Positions 11,646 through 24,096 are shown, counted from the stretch's first letter. The stretch is DNA of 64,000 bases from Physcomitrium patens (GCF_000002425.4 NC_037260.1:16667095-16731094), one strand, 5' to 3'. The notes: generated by a model from the sequence alone, not told the origin. Numbers and translations are program-made.

Positions 11646-12500
11646 CAAGCTATTTTTTTGGCCTCTTCTAAATTATGTGGTCTTCTTTTGATAATCTCTC
11701 AAATTTTTTCTTTACTATTAAATCCTTGAATAAAGAAATGGGTGAAAGTATCATTTGTGAGAAGAATTTCCACAAATCTAATTACTTCAAGTTCAAATTG
11801 TTAGATATATTCAGTGATTTCTTCCCCTTTTCCTTGTCTCAAAGAGTAAAGGACTGTAAAGGCATTCCTTTGCCTTACTACTAGCCTGAACTTTTCTAAA
11901 AATGCTTTCATGAGCATGTCCCAATTCTTAAAGGTTTGGAGAAGGTAGCTTCTATATCATTTACATGCTCCAACTTTTAGTGTACTTGAAAACCATATAA
12001 GATAATAATCCAGATTGGTTATTAAACATGTTATGAGAAGTTCCATAAATCTATCTACATGTGCCAATGAATCATCATCTCTAGTTCCTTTAAATATAAG
12101 GAGGTTGTAGGACATAGGAACTGCTTGTAAATCCCTAGGAATTACTATTGACAAGCCTCTTGGTTGAATGTAGGGATTGATGGATATAAGGGTTGATAAA
12201 GATTCTTCTTCATGTTTCATTGGAAGAAAAGGAGGTATTGATCCTTCTCTTTCTTGATTTACCTCTACAACTAGGTTAAGAGAGTTAAGATTCAATCCTT
12301 TCTCTTCTACTTCCTTCTCTAAAATTGATTTAATTGGATTTGAAACAAAAACATCTTCTAATATTGGAGGTGAGAATTACTTGTCCAATTGTTGAATCTC
12401 TACTTGTTTGAGCTTTAATTTGTTTTTTTGACCAATAGATGTAAGGTTTTCTATATTTGAAGATAGGTTGGATTGCTTAAATCTAGTAGAATGATGCATC
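11646..12500 (-). pseudogene. Gag relic of a third Ty3/Gypsy type (family G)
   Basis: The minus strand from 12295 encodes a 112-residue open stretch containing IVIPRDLQAVPMSYNLLIFK, then DDDSLAHVDRFMELL and NLDYYLIWFSSTLK. Broken frames continue with LMKAFLEKFR, YSLRQGKGEEITEYIQQFEL and HFFIQGFN. This is the retrotransposon gag core fold of plant-type Gypsy elements and unlike the gag of A, B and C. It ends at RRPHNLEEAKKIA and passes within about ten bases into chromovirus RT (FGYFEYN). The join is therefore a recombination or deletion product. Confidence 0.7.
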
Positions 12501-14440
12501 TACATGACTTTAGACATACCGTTTAACTTAGTATAATTTTTAATCTAACTAATTTATCAATAATTTAAATTTTTGACTCTTCCACCTACAATCTACTTAA
12601 GTATCTTCAGACAAGGAAGAAAAATAAAACAAAAAAAAGTAAAATAGGAATGCTTGTTTAAGTATCATCCCAAGTAAGACTATTTTTGACTTTAATTGCT
12701 ATACAAAACTACTATTGTATAGGAGGGACCCTAAGTAATCTTAGTTGTAAAAAAGAATTCCATATCAAGAGGGCAACGAGCCCAAATTCTCTTTTTTTCT
12801 TGCTGTTTCACAATAAGATAGTTAATGAATTACTTACTATAACAGTTAACAACAAAGGTTATATTACAAAAATAATTCTTTACAACTAAATCACACCTCA
12901 TTAATGAAGAACTCACCTAATTGCATCTCCAACTAACTTGTCACTTCTAAACGAACTTCCAAAATACGTGATTACTTTTTTAGCTGATCTTCAACTAAAG
13001 GTTCTAAATAAGGGTTTAAGGTTAAAGGTAATGGATTAAAGGTTCTATCTACCTTCTTCCATCCACACCTGTAAGAGAGATTGGAGACTTCTCTTTCTCA
13101 CGTCTTCATCCTAGATTCTATCATCCAATTCTTAGCTTCTACTCCTTATATTTAAGTAATTTTTGAAAATTTCAAAGAAAGAATAATTGACAAGATTCAA
13201 GGACTTACTTTGTTGCAAGCTATTAATGCTTTCTTTCTTTCTTCTTGTACTCTTTTGCCTCAACCATAATCTGTATTAGCAAAATAAATTTAAATTCAAT
13301 GAAGTTTGTTGAAAAGATACTCACCTTAGATTGTGATTTGAACTTGTTGGTCTTTTCTTTTATTATTTTTTTTCTTTTTTTCTTGTTTTTTTCCAAATTC
13401 CTTATAGTTAATTTTTCTATCTATCTCTTCTTCTTTTGTTGATAAAGAGTTCTCTTGGAGTTCTTGTTGAGTTCCTTCTATACTACTTTCTATAAATAGA
13501 AGGGATACAAGGAGTAGAGAGAGTGATTAAATCTCTCTACCATGAGAGGAAAATCCTCAACTAGAAGTTCATAAGGATGAAAAAGAAATGATATGAGGGG
13601 TGAAGGGAGTGATTAAATACTCCTACCACCAAAAAAAGACCCTCAACTAAAAAATAACAAAGAAGGGGAGTGATGAAATGTTGAGGGCGAGCTCCACCTT
13701 TTATGCTTGCAAGTGACAACCACCTAAATAAAACAACCAAACAATGTTAATACTAATATTTAACTACTCAAATTCTATTTAGGATTAGAAATAACACTAT
13801 TGCAAAGAAATAAATTAATGAATGAATAAAAAATATATTAACTTACTTCAATACATAAAATTATCATGTATGTAAAAAAAATTAATAAATAGAAATTAAA
13901 AAATTAAAAAATTAAAAAATTAAAAAATTAAAAATTAAAAAATTAAAAAATTAAAAATTAAAAATTAAAAATAATAATATTAGTAAATAAAAGTAAAAGT
14001 AAGAATTAACATAAAAAGATAAGTAAAACTCAAAATAAAAGTCAAAATAAAATAGAATAGAAGTTAAAACAAAAGTAAGAATTAAAATTAAAAATAAATT
14101 AAAATTAAAAAATAAATATAAAATTAAGAATTAAAAACCCAAATAATATTAATTCAAAATTAATGTGAAATTAAAAATTAAAAGTAAAATTAATATCAAT
14201 AGAGTTTTTTTTTATTAAAATAATTAATTTATTTTAATATTATTATTTTTACTTTTAATTTTAATTGATTTCAATATTTTTATTTTTATTTTTATTTTTA
14301 TTATTTATTTTGTTTATATTTTAAATTTAAATTTAAATTTTTTTTTATAGTTCAATACAATTAAGACAAAAATTTTAAAACACAAAGTTTACAAGTATAA
14401 CATAAAATCAATAATGTAAATGAGTGAAAAGATAGAAATC
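12500..14440. other. AT-rich region with A-rich low-complexity tract
   Basis: I found no gene here. 13895-13985 is a run of AAATTAAAA-like units, and 14215-14340 mirrors it with T-rich runs. 13020-13240 and 13440-13700 are slightly GC-richer and could be upstream untranslated parts of the family G element on the minus strand, whose gag lies to the left. That is inference from order only. Confidence 0.35.
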
Positions 14441-14449
14441 ACTTACCTC

Positions 14450-14960
14450 AATTGTATTCCGCTTAAGGCAGCAACCCTTCTCTACTCCAAAAATTGCCAA
14501 AATTTTAATTTTGATTCAATAGCACCAAATTTTGTACCACTAAAATCTCAACTCGAAGATTCTTGTACGTAGAATTTCCCAATATTAAATTGCCACCAGG
14601 CACTAAGAAATGCCTTTCTAAACATGAGGTAAATGAAACTGCCAAGGCACTGAACTCCTTTCTATTCTAAAACTCACTATGAATTTGTATCTATTCCAAT
14701 TTGAGCTTACAATAGCTTTTTGAAAAGCTAACATCAACATACACAACTTCAAAACGTTTCACTATCAAATATGCAACACATAAAAACTGATTGATAAAAA
14801 CCTGGGAGCAACTCGGAGTCCACAAAACTGCCAAGGCAATGAACCCTCTTCTAATCAAAAATCCGCTAAAAATTCAATTTTAGTCCAATTCAAACCTGTA
14901 ATAGCTTTTTAGAAAGCTCACATTAAGATACCAAATCTCAAAAAATTTCAAGTTCAAATG
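14450..14960 (-). repeat. Leader-type repeat region G, minus copy, three modules
   Basis: Three blocks with spacing of about 180 bp (near 14470, 14640 and 14830 on the plus strand) contain CTGCCAAGGCA-type and TTCTCTACTCCAAAAATTGC-type stretches. They are related to the blocks at 7690-8110 on the opposite strand. The rightmost part on the minus strand would be transcribed first. Beyond 14960, to 15366, lies AT-rich sequence with a TATATAAAGG box near 15340 and no gene. Confidence 0.4.
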
Positions 14961-15366
14961 CAATCAAATTAATAGTTTCTTGTAATTGATTGTGTGAAGT
15001 GAAGTAGGCAAATAACAAGAACAAAAGAAGAACAACCACAAAGCAATTGAAATAAATGACATGAATTAGTTACAACACCCAAAACTACGTTACAATCTAT
15101 TCACTGTATTTTCATCTAATAAAAAGTAAAATTAAAAATTAAAAATTATATTTTTAGATAGTTAATTTTATCATCTTTCCAATGACATTAGAAACATAGC
15201 AAATCCGAATTACTATAACTAAGTAATGACGTTTTAAAGATATGAAGTAAAGATTTGAATATTGAAGTGAAAATATTTTACTTCAAAGGTAACTTGCTTA
15301 TAGATCAAGGCTTCGAACCTCACTAAGGCTCACATATAGTATATAAAGGTCTGTTGGAGAAGCTAC

Positions 15367-15640
15367 TATTGAGATCATTAAATGTAGCCGACGCTCTCTA
15401 TAATATTTACTGTAGACTACAGTAATTATTGTAGCTACAGTATTTAGAGTCTAGTAGAGAAGTACTGTTCATCCTCTCATCTTTTCTCTTCTTGTATACG
15501 AGACACAACCAGATCAATAGATTTTTGTGTGTGTGTGAAGCTCTCTCTCCTTAAAAACCCTCTTGTGTGTATGACTTACTACTACTCTTGTATATGTATG
15601 ACTTACTATTACTCTTGTATCTTTCTAAACATTTTCAACA
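15367..15640 (+). repeat. Copia 5' LTR
   Basis: The LTR is 274 bp and runs from TATTGAGATC to TTTTCAACA. It contains a nested palindromic stretch, TACTGTAGACTACAGTA, near 15408 followed by TGTAGCTACAGTA. It also contains short repeats of TATGACTTACTA in its last third. The sequence just inside (CGTTATCAATACG) would be the primer site. It is not the usual TGGTATCAGAGC. Confidence 0.9.
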
Positions 15641-15674
15641 CGTTATCAATACGATTCTCTTCTATACACTATCA

Positions 15675-15677
<3 letters not shown>

Positions 15678-15709
<32 letters not shown>

Positions 15710-16130
15710 CTAATCTTTGACTCTTCTAACCTGTTGCTACCCTTGCTTAGTGTCTGGGTCATGATCTTGTTCTTCTTGCTGGCCCCTCATACATTAGCTG
15801 CTTGCTTAGAGCACTTGTTCCACTCTTTGCCTTGCTTACTCTGAATACTTGATCTAGCCCAACTCCACCTTCTGCTTGTTCCCTGCTCCCTATTGTGTGC
15901 CCCAAACTGTCGTCAAATAGATGCCAAATTGCTGCCGAATAGATGCCAAATAGATGCCAAATCCGCCGCTGCCATCCTATCGTCGCTGCTGCTACCGCCC
16001 ACCGCCGTTGCCGCTGTCCACTGCTGCCTGCCACTGCCGCCCACCATTGCTCGCCATTGCCAGTCGTTGCTCGCCGCTAGCCGCCGCTACCACCTTGCCG
16101 CCCTACCGCTACCTGCTACTTCCATTTTAT
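15678..16130 (+). other. Copia leader: poly-T run and GCC/GCT-rich stretch
   Basis: Between the LTR and gag lie a pure T run (15678-15706) and a GC-rich stretch at 15955-16120 dominated by CCG, GCC and GCT triplets. Just before it is a small tandem repeat, GATGCCAAAT, near 15920-15960. Open frames cross this region in several registers because the triplets avoid stops. Nothing suggests a real protein. It is probably untranslated leader. Confidence 0.5.
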
Positions 16131-16316
16131 TGTTGTTCTGCTGCCTTAATCTACAATTTTTTCTCCTTAAAAAAAATAAAAAAATAAAAAAATAAAAATT
16201 ATATATTTTAGTTTTTTTAAGTTCAAGTTTATCATTTTATTTGACTTTATATTTTAAGGTACGTTTTACTCAACTTTTCTACTTGATCTTGTATTTTCTT
16301 TACAGATTTATTTATA

Positions 16317-17129
16317 ATGAGTGCTTCAACATCTTCAATTGCTTCTACTATGGTTCCTACTATTACCAGTGCATTCCAATATTTTCAAGCTCTTTTATTT
16401 CTACCATTGACTATGGATGGAAATAATTATCTATTATAGGTAAAAATAGCAAAAGCAAATTTATTTACAGAACAACTCTCAGATGCCATTATGTTTGAAG
16501 AATCTCCTACAAGAAGTATTTTTATATCTCTTGCTATTCGTTGGAAAGCACTTCTTCTCCTTCGTCGTCATCTTGTACCCGCATTACAACATCAATATTT
16601 GGAAATGGAAGATCCTGCAGAACTTTGGAAGAATCTTAAATCTAGGTTTGATCATCAAAAGACCATTTTTCTTCCACGTGTACGTCATAATTGGACACAT
16701 TTACGTATCTTGGATTTTCCAAATTTAAATGCTTTCAATAGTGAAATGTATAGTATTGTCTCACAATTACGATTATGTGGACAAAGCATTTCTGAAGAAG
16801 AAATGATTGAAAAAACTCTCTCTATATTTCCTCTTGCATCTGCTGTGCTTGCACAACAATATAGGAACATGAAATTTCAGAGTCATTCTGAACTCATGTC
16901 CTATCTACTTCTTGCAGAAAAGCAAAATGAGCTATTCTTGTGTAATGCAGAAGCTCATCCTATTGGAACTACAATTCTTGAATCTCATGCATTTAATATT
17001 TCAGAGTCTAAAAAGAAATTATATAAACATGGGAAACGTGCTCATAAGTATCAGAGTAGTCATAGTCAAGTCCATTTCTACCCTTATGGAAAGAATAAAC
17101 ATTCTACTATTAATTATAGTAGAAAATAA
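16317..17129 (+). pseudogene. Copia gag
   Basis: The frame starts at ATG 16317 (MSASTSSIASTM) and reaches MDGNNYLL before a TAG at 16437-16439, where Copia gags normally have a tryptophan. It then stays open to 17129. Typical gag stretches are DPAELWKNLKSRFDHQKT and YRNMKFQSHSELMSYLLLAE (the UBN2-type core). Gag would form the particle that packages element RNA. A degenerate zinc knuckle (HKCGMIGYLIHAC, first cysteine lost) follows at about 17145-17200 in another frame. Confidence 0.85.
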
Positions 17130-17139
17130 AAATCAAAGA

Positions 17140-18602
17140 TGCGTTCTTATCATAAGTGTGGAATGATTGGATATTTAATACATGCGTGCCGTACTTCAGA
17201 ATATTTTATTAAAATATTCTAAAAAAATAAGAAATTATGAGCTGAGGCTCGTGAAGTTCATACCATAGATGTGTCCATGGATTCAATTCGTGTTGATGAC
17301 TTAGAGGCTTATATGACTGATAGAACCTCTAATGATGAAACAAATGATGTGCTCATTGATTCTCCAACAATACATACTATCTTGTGAGATAGATGATTTT
17401 TTATTAAAAAATCTTCAACTCGACAAACTAAAAATATGATGACCATGGCTGGAGCAAATGCGTTTTGTTTCCAAGTGGCCAAAGCGATGGTAAAATTACC
17501 TGCGAGTTCTATCATAAAATATAAACATGCGATGTTTGTAACCTCAGCACCTCGAAGTCTGATCAACTCCCAAGATAAACTTATTAATGGTTATCACTTC
17601 TCGACTGCCACTTTAAGTTGAAAAGAAGTTTTGGTTCTTATGAAGAATCATAAAGTTGTTGAAAAAGCTTTTGCTACAGTAAATGGTTTATACCGAATTG
17701 TGATTCGGCCTCCCATTATATTTAATTTTGCATCATCTATCTCACAGAGTTGTGTTTCTCTCTGGCATGGACGATTAGGACATCCAGGATCCACATTATT
17801 TAAAAAGATCATTCCATGTATAACTGGGCACAATTTAAAGCTAGCAGATGTAGACTCTATGGAATTATGTCGTGCATGCGTGTAAGATAAAATGATTATT
17901 CGACCTTCAATTTCGAAACTTCCACAAGAATTACCACGAATGCTTGAAAGATTGCATGGTGATATTTGTGATCCTATTAATTCAATATCAAGACTATTTC
18001 GTTATTTTTTAGTCCTTGTTGATGCATCAGGTAAACAATCACATGTTTCATTATTATCAACTCGAAACATGATGTTTGCTAATCTTATATCTATGCTTAT
18101 TCGCTTTCAAGCATATTTTCCTGATTATCCTATAAAAACATTGCGTATGGATAATGCAAAAGAATTTGCATCAAAGTCTTTTGAAGACTATTGTACTGCA
18201 ATAGGAATCGAGTTGACATATTGTATTCCATATGAACATGCTCAAAATGGACTTACAGAGTCATTTATAAAGCATATACAACTCATTACGCGGCAACTCT
18301 TCCTTCACACAAATCTACCTACATCTATGTGGGGTCATGTAATTTTACATGTTGCAGCATTAATATGCCTCCGCCCTTCTTCTCCTAAAATTTTTTCACC
18401 ATATGAACTCATTTCGGGTCATATTCCAAATATATCTCACTTACGAGTATTTGGTTGCCGTGCTTGGATTCTAGTACCAAAACCTCGATGGCGTACCATT
18501 GGAGCTCATCGACAAGAAGGCATATATGTTGGTTTTGATTCACCAAGCATTATTCGTATTGTTGATCCATCAACTGGCACATTATTACGTGCACATTTGT
18601 AA
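17140..18602 (+). pseudogene. Copia protease and integrase
   Basis: Protease remnants lie at 17340-17620. The active-site region reads DSPTIHTIL, with proline where the D-S/T-G triad has glycine, and a stop follows. The GAG-pre-integrase region contains HGRLGHPGSTLFKKI (17765-17815). The integrase core at 17892-18602 keeps the catalytic set: LVDASGK (Asp), LRMDNAKEF (Asp) and NGLTESF (Glu), followed by FGCRAWI and YVGFD. Integrase inserts the cDNA. Stops at 17383 and 17883 and frame changes make the product non-functional. Confidence 0.85.
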
Positions 18603-20250
18603 AATTATCGTTTTAAAGAAACTGTATTCTCATCTCTTCAAGGAAGAGTATCTAATCAACAAAGAAATAAAGTACTCATATTTGAAGTATCAAAAACGTT
18701 TACAATGAATTCCAATCTTATGACATCTTTGGCAGAAACTGAAGTTGCTAAGATTTTGCATTTAAAACGGATCGCGGATGAAACACGTGATGGTTTCAAT
18801 GATGCACCTAGAATTACAAGAGTTCTTATTAATGAGGCTCAGAATGCACTTGCTCAGATTGCAGTGCCATTGACTACAATACCTCAAGTTATAACAACAA
18901 CAATTAAACGAACTCGTGGACCAGATAAGCAACCACGTAAAAAGAAAGCTATAAAATTAATTAATCCTGGTATTATTTCTCAAGAAATTGCCACTCATCT
19001 TGCAGGACTACCAATTCATGATGATATATCCATGCATAATGTACCTTCAATTCCTATGAAAAACAATCTTGGAATTGGAAGGAATAAGATCAAGTTGAAT
19101 AAAAAATTATCTATTATATATTGTACTACAGATGATATTTGGGACAGACCATCTATTGCGGTAGATAAATCATTTGCATATATGATTATAGAAGCCCTTT
19201 CTTGCAAAAAAGATGATCCTGAACTTCAAACCATCGAAGAGGCAATGCGTCGCTCTGATTGGTCAAAATGGAAAACTGCTATTGAGGAAGAATATGCCTC
19301 TTTGCGTTAGAAGAAAGTCTTTGGTCCAATTATAGACACTCTTACATCTCGCCCTGTGGAATATAAAATGGTATTAATATGCAAGCGAGATGCTCAAGGC
19401 CAAATAACCCGCTATAAAGCTTGTCTTATTACTCAAGGATTTACTCAACAATTTGGCATTGATTATGAATCCACATATTCTCCAGTCATGGATTCAATTA
19501 CATTTCGATATATTATTGGAATGGCAATTCATGCCACCCTTGAGATGCATCTAATGGATGTAGTTACTGCATATCTATATGGTTCTCTTGATACAAATAT
19601 TTATATGAAAGTTCTACCTGGCTTAGAAACAGGAACTCCAAATCAACCCGCTCTAAGAAAATATCATGGTATTAAATTATGTAAGGCCTTGTATGGTTTA
19701 AAATAATCTAGACGAATGTGGTATCAACGTCTTTGACATTATTTAATTAAAAATAATTTTATAAGTGATCCACTAATCCCTTGTATATTTATCAAACGAG
19801 ATAAAACTGGTTTTGTGATCATCGCTATGTATGTTGATGATCTTAACCTAGTGGGCACTACATCTACATGTGTTACACCTACAAACCTACTTATATGTGA
19901 ATTTGAGATGAAAATGTTAGAAAAAACAACTTTCTGCATTGGTCTTCAGATTATGCATCTTACAGATGGTAGCATTTTTCTCTACCAACTAACGTGTATT
20001 AGACGAATTTTGCAAAGATTTAATATGAATGATGCTTATCCATTGTCCACACCAATGGTTGGATGTGGTCATGATGGTCTTGATCCATACCGTCCATGTG
20101 AGGAAGAGGAGGAAATATTGGGAGACCAATATCCATACCTCGCAACGGTTGGAGCACTTTTGTATTTAGCTACATCTACAAGACCAGATATTGTATTTGT
20201 AGTTAGTATTCTTACAAGACATAGTGCACGTCCAATACTACGACATTGAA
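18603..20250 (+). pseudogene. Copia reverse transcriptase
   Basis: After a linker (18705-19250), the RT begins near WSKWKTAIEEEYASLR, with a TAG at 19308. It continues through YKACLITQGFTQQFGIDY, MDVVTAYLYGSLD (motif A, catalytic Asp kept), LCKALYGLK with a stop, and MYVDDLNLVGT (motif C, Y-V-D-D at about 19830). A thumb-like region ends in YLATSTRPDIVFVVSILTR. The catalytic residues survive although three stops interrupt the frame. Confidence 0.88.
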
Positions 20251-20830
20251 ATGGTATCAAATATTTATTACGTTATTTAAAAGGTAATGAAGACTTGAGA
20301 TTATATTATACAAAATCTGCAGATCCAAAATTGGTTGGATATTGTGATGCAGGATATAAATCTGATATTGCAACAACTAAATCTCAAACAAGATATGTAT
20401 TTTTAAGACATGAAGCTACAATATCATGGAAATTAGTGAAACAAACAATAACTGCAACTTCATCCAACCATGCAGAAATTATTGCCTTACATGAAGCATC
20501 CCGAGAATGTATTTGGTTGCGATTAATTGATAAATTCATTCAAACAACCTCTGGATTTTTATATGATGATTCTCCAACTATCTTGTATGAAGATAATAGT
20601 GCTTGTATTGTACAGATGCAAGTTGGTTTCATTAAAGGCGACAAGACAAAGCATATTGATCCAAAGTTTTTAGTTATACTCATGACTTGATTATTGATCA
20701 AGCACTTATAATGAAGAAAATTGAATCTACAAATAACCTTGCTGATCTCTTCACCAAAGCTCTCCCATTAAGCAAATATTGTCGACTTACTTATCGCATT
20801 GGTATGCGGCAACTTGCTTTTCTTGAATAA
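20251..20830 (+). pseudogene. Copia RNase H and pol C-terminus
   Basis: The domain begins at GYCDAGYKSD (Asp) and continues with SSNHAEIIALHEASRECIWL (Glu) and ILYEDNSACI (Asp), then KTKHIDPKF. A TGA at 20688-20690 interrupts it. The remaining C-terminus reads LFTKALPLSKYCRLTYRIGM to a TAA at 20828-20830. This would be the natural end of the Copia polyprotein. Confidence 0.87.
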
Positions 20831-21040
20831 GAAAGTTAATGAGCTCTTTAAATAATTAAAAAAAATAATGTTGTACTCTTTTTCCTTCATCTATGGTTTT
20901 GTCCTTAAATAAAATAAGATTTTCCTAGATAAGGTTTTAATGAGGCAACGATTCTTGATCTTACAAGATCACAAAAAAGTATAGATCATAAATCTATATA
21001 AATTTTATATTATGTAAATATTATGATGAGCGAGGAGGAG

Positions 21041-21337
21041 TGTTGAGATCATTAAATGTAGCCGACACTGTCCATAATATTTACTGTAGACTACAGTAAT
21101 TACTATAGCTACAGTATTTAGAGTCTAGTGGAGAAGTACTGTTCATCCTCTTATCTTCTCACTTCTTGTGTATGAGATACAACCAGATCAATAGATTTTT
21201 TTGTGTGTGAGGCTCTCTCTCCTTAAAAACCCTCTTGTGTGTATGACTTACTACTACTCTTGTGTGTATGACTTACTACTATTCGTGTGTGTGTATGACT
21301 TACTATTACTCTTGTGTCTTTCTAAACATTCTCAACA
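21041..21337 (+). repeat. Copia 3' LTR
   Basis: The LTR is 297 bp and runs from TGTTGAGATC to TTCTCAACA. A purine tract GAGCGAGGAGGAG lies immediately before it. It is longer than the 5' LTR mainly because of an extra TATGACTTACTA-type repeat unit and TGTG runs. The palindromic TACTGTAGACTACAGTA is kept. Confidence 0.92.
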
Positions 21338-22100
21338 GCCACGAAGCCTTAGTCTTATCTTCCTAACTACTCTCAAGGTGCTACAACCCACATGAGACTT
21401 GTGCATTCTCCTTCCTATAAGGACTATTGTAGCTACTGGCGCTCCTATTTTCTACTAGAAGGACCAAACTTTTTTCAATTTTGACCTCACCATGGTGTTC
21501 AAAAATACTCAATTAGCTTGGGAACCTTGCCTGGCCTTCAAATCTTGCTCCATTTTTTCATAAAGGCTCCCAAAGTGATAAAACTCAGTTTTACCAAGAT
21601 CTTAAAAATTGCTCTAAAAATTCCTAAAAAATTCTAAATAAATTCTAAATAAATTCTGAAAAAATTATAATATTTTTTTAATTTTAATATTCATCTAAGG
21701 CTATATTCTTCTATGTTGGTGATTTTTGATAATAAAAAACATCAATTTAAATCCATCATAAATCTTATTTGTTTTATACCAATAACTAAAATCACATGAC
21801 GTTCTTTCTCATGCTTCTTCTAACTACTAACATTTATAGTTTTTATAAGTAGTATATATAGATAGAAGATCAATATAAATATTGGTCTTAATAAATAAAT
21901 CTTACTATTCAACAATGAATAAAAATACTAAACTAACAAGGATAATTGCCTCCAAGACTTATTAAGATTCCATTTCTACCAATGATATTTTACTTACTAT
22001 ATATTGTGATTTAAAGTATTTTAAATGCATATTTAATAGTAATACAATTAGTGAGGTAATTTGATGACTCTCATGCAACCAACTTATTTTTTTGATAGGC
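21338..22100. other. AT-rich flank without a recognisable gene
   Basis: The first 270 bases after the Copia element have a more balanced composition and may be the continuation of the sequence at 15050-15366 that the Copia element split. The rest is AT-rich with stops in all frames. No gene is supported. Confidence 0.3.
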
Positions 22101-22807
22101 CTATTGTTTGGTCCAAATGGTGGTTGAGCTCATTTGTGAAGTTTGATGAAAGTATACTGAGGACAATGCCCTATTATAATATCTATGTTCTTCTTTTTAA
22201 AAACATCTAGAAAATCTTGATATTGGCTAAAAAAATTACTTGACATCTTTTCACCATTAAAAACAAGCATGGCATATAAAATAAAAGATAATTCTTCTTT
22301 TGCGGCATATATAAAAGCTCTCACACCTATTAGTAAGGATTTGGATATATTAGACTTATGTATTTTTACTTGACTAACAAGATTTTTGAATAAAATATCA
22401 AAAAAATTGAAGTTATAAGAAATCCATTCTATTTGAGGATTATACTTTTTCAAAGAAGATAATTCTAAAATAACCAAATTGAACAAAGATCTTATTACAT
22501 TAAATATTACTATGCTATTATGAACTTTAATTGCTACATCTAAAGGAACAATTTCATATATAATATCTCCAACAGATAGCAAACAACTATCTATGACTTC
22601 TACATGTATAGATTTAGTTTTTTCAACTAACCATATTTCTTATTTTTTGACAAAATCTTCATCTATAAAATAGACTAAGGCTCTTTAATCTAACAAAACT
22701 AAGACTTTGTGATTTTTTGGTCCTAAATAAACTTTTATTATAAAATGAGATGAGGGATCTAAAGAGAAAATAAGACCTTTACTAAGAGTTATGCAAGATT
22801 CTAACTG
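22100..22807 (-). pseudogene. Chromovirus pol N-terminus relic (protease region)
   Basis: The minus strand has an open stretch at 22582-22130 matching the segment between protease and RT of element A: EISYN-like residues, KKYNPQIEW, IGVRAFIYAAKEE, SQYQDFLDVFKKKN. The start codon equivalent to that of A is GTG here. The relic is cut at about 22100, before the RT proper. Confidence 0.8.
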
Positions 22808-23860
22808 CACGGTCTCCATTGTAGTTTAAGAAACTTGTTTTTTGACACCTCATCTTCTTTGGCAACTATGCTTCTCATTTTGTGATTGAGTTGTTTCTTT
22901 GGACAATGTTGAGTAGTATATTTAGCTTCTCCATAATATAAGCATAATTCTTCTTCATGTCATAAAGTTTTTTCTTACTCTGTGAGGGATTTGAAACATA
23001 CCATATCAATTTGCATTGGTTTTGACCTCAATGAATAAGTTTTTGAAAACTTAGGAGTTACCATTAATATTTGATTTCTTTCTCTCTAGCCAAATCTTTC
23101 TTCTTGATGTCTTTTAAATAATCAATTGTTGTATGCAATGGTTTGAATGATAATTTATTTCAAAGATTTTACTTTTGAAATTTTTAATAACAAATCTTTG
23201 ATATTATCTTTCAACCCATATTGAAATTGATTGATAAGGACCTTTCATTGCAGTCCATGTCGCAAACTAGATTTTGATATTTGGCATCATATATGGTAGT
23301 TGATCGTGATTCTTGTTGTAAAGATAAGAGCTTGGTCTTTGCTACTTTGCCTCGATCACTTTCTCCAAATGTGGCCATAAATACTTTTAGAAATGAACAC
23401 AAATCATAAAGAAGTTGTAAATTATTTTCCATTAAAAATATTAATCAAGAAAGAATACTTCTTGATAGAAGTGCACCTATGAATCCGATTTGAATAAATC
23501 TATCTAGATATTAGAAAGCATGCAATCTTAGATAGAGCTTGACTTATTTCAAAACCCTCAAAATTTTGATCTTTTTCCATCAAACTTCTCAAGCATACTA
23601 ATCCTTATCCTTGTCATACTTGTAGAAGAAAAATTCCTTAGATTTGGTTACAATGTTGATCTACATGCTTCCTTCAATTGCACAACTTCTTGCCGCAGAG
23701 TCTAAACTTCTTCTATAGGCGTAGGCATAGTACTTCCATAATTCTCGTTGGAAATATATGAGACTTCTACTCTTAGAGTATTAACAAGTTCATGAAGATC
23801 TAAAATCTTTGTAAATCTATTCTTACTTCTCCTAAGAGTATTATCCATAATCTTTCTTTT
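22808..23860 (-). pseudogene. Chromovirus gag relic
   Basis: The minus strand matches gag of A and B in broken frames. An open piece at 23432-23211 reads DLCSFLKVFMATFGESDRGK, then LLSLQQESRSTTIYDAKYQN and LVCDMDCNERSLS. This is the region corresponding to RQGSRSAAIYAAEFQQL of element B. A CCHC remnant lies near 22900-22950. Many stops are present. Confidence 0.75.
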
Positions 23861-24096
23861 CATAGACAATTCAAAAAATTAAAAAAGTTAGATTTAAGGA
23901 AGATAATCTGCAACATCTAATATCAAATGAAAATTTCCACAAAGATGGATAATCCACTCTCTTTGAAAAAAATATCAGTGTTTAAAAAATAAGATTTTTT
24001 TGTTAAAAGGTGGATAGTATGCAACCTTTGAAACCCAACAATAGAAGTGAGATAATCTATTCACTTCTAAAATAAGATAGAAATAATAACTTAGTA

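Larger units (their letters stand above)
15367..21337 (+). mobile_element. Ty1/Copia LTR retrotransposon, nearly complete, inactive
   Basis: The element has two LTRs (15367-15640 and 21041-21337), gag, protease, integrase, RT and RNase H in Copia order, and a polypurine tract before the 3' LTR. The 5-bp flanks GCTAC (15362-15366) and GCCAC (21338-21342) are an imperfect target-site duplication. The 5' LTR begins TA instead of TG. Both reading frames carry stops. By eye the LTRs differ at more than ten positions plus indels, so the insertion is not recent. The leader is unusually GC-rich. Confidence 0.93.

Noticed and set aside
15893-16195. Alanine/proline/leucine-rich open frame in the Copia leader
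   Set aside because: The frame results from GCC/GCT triplets that lack stops in several registers. It ends in poly-A-like sequence and has no counterpart in Copia proteins.
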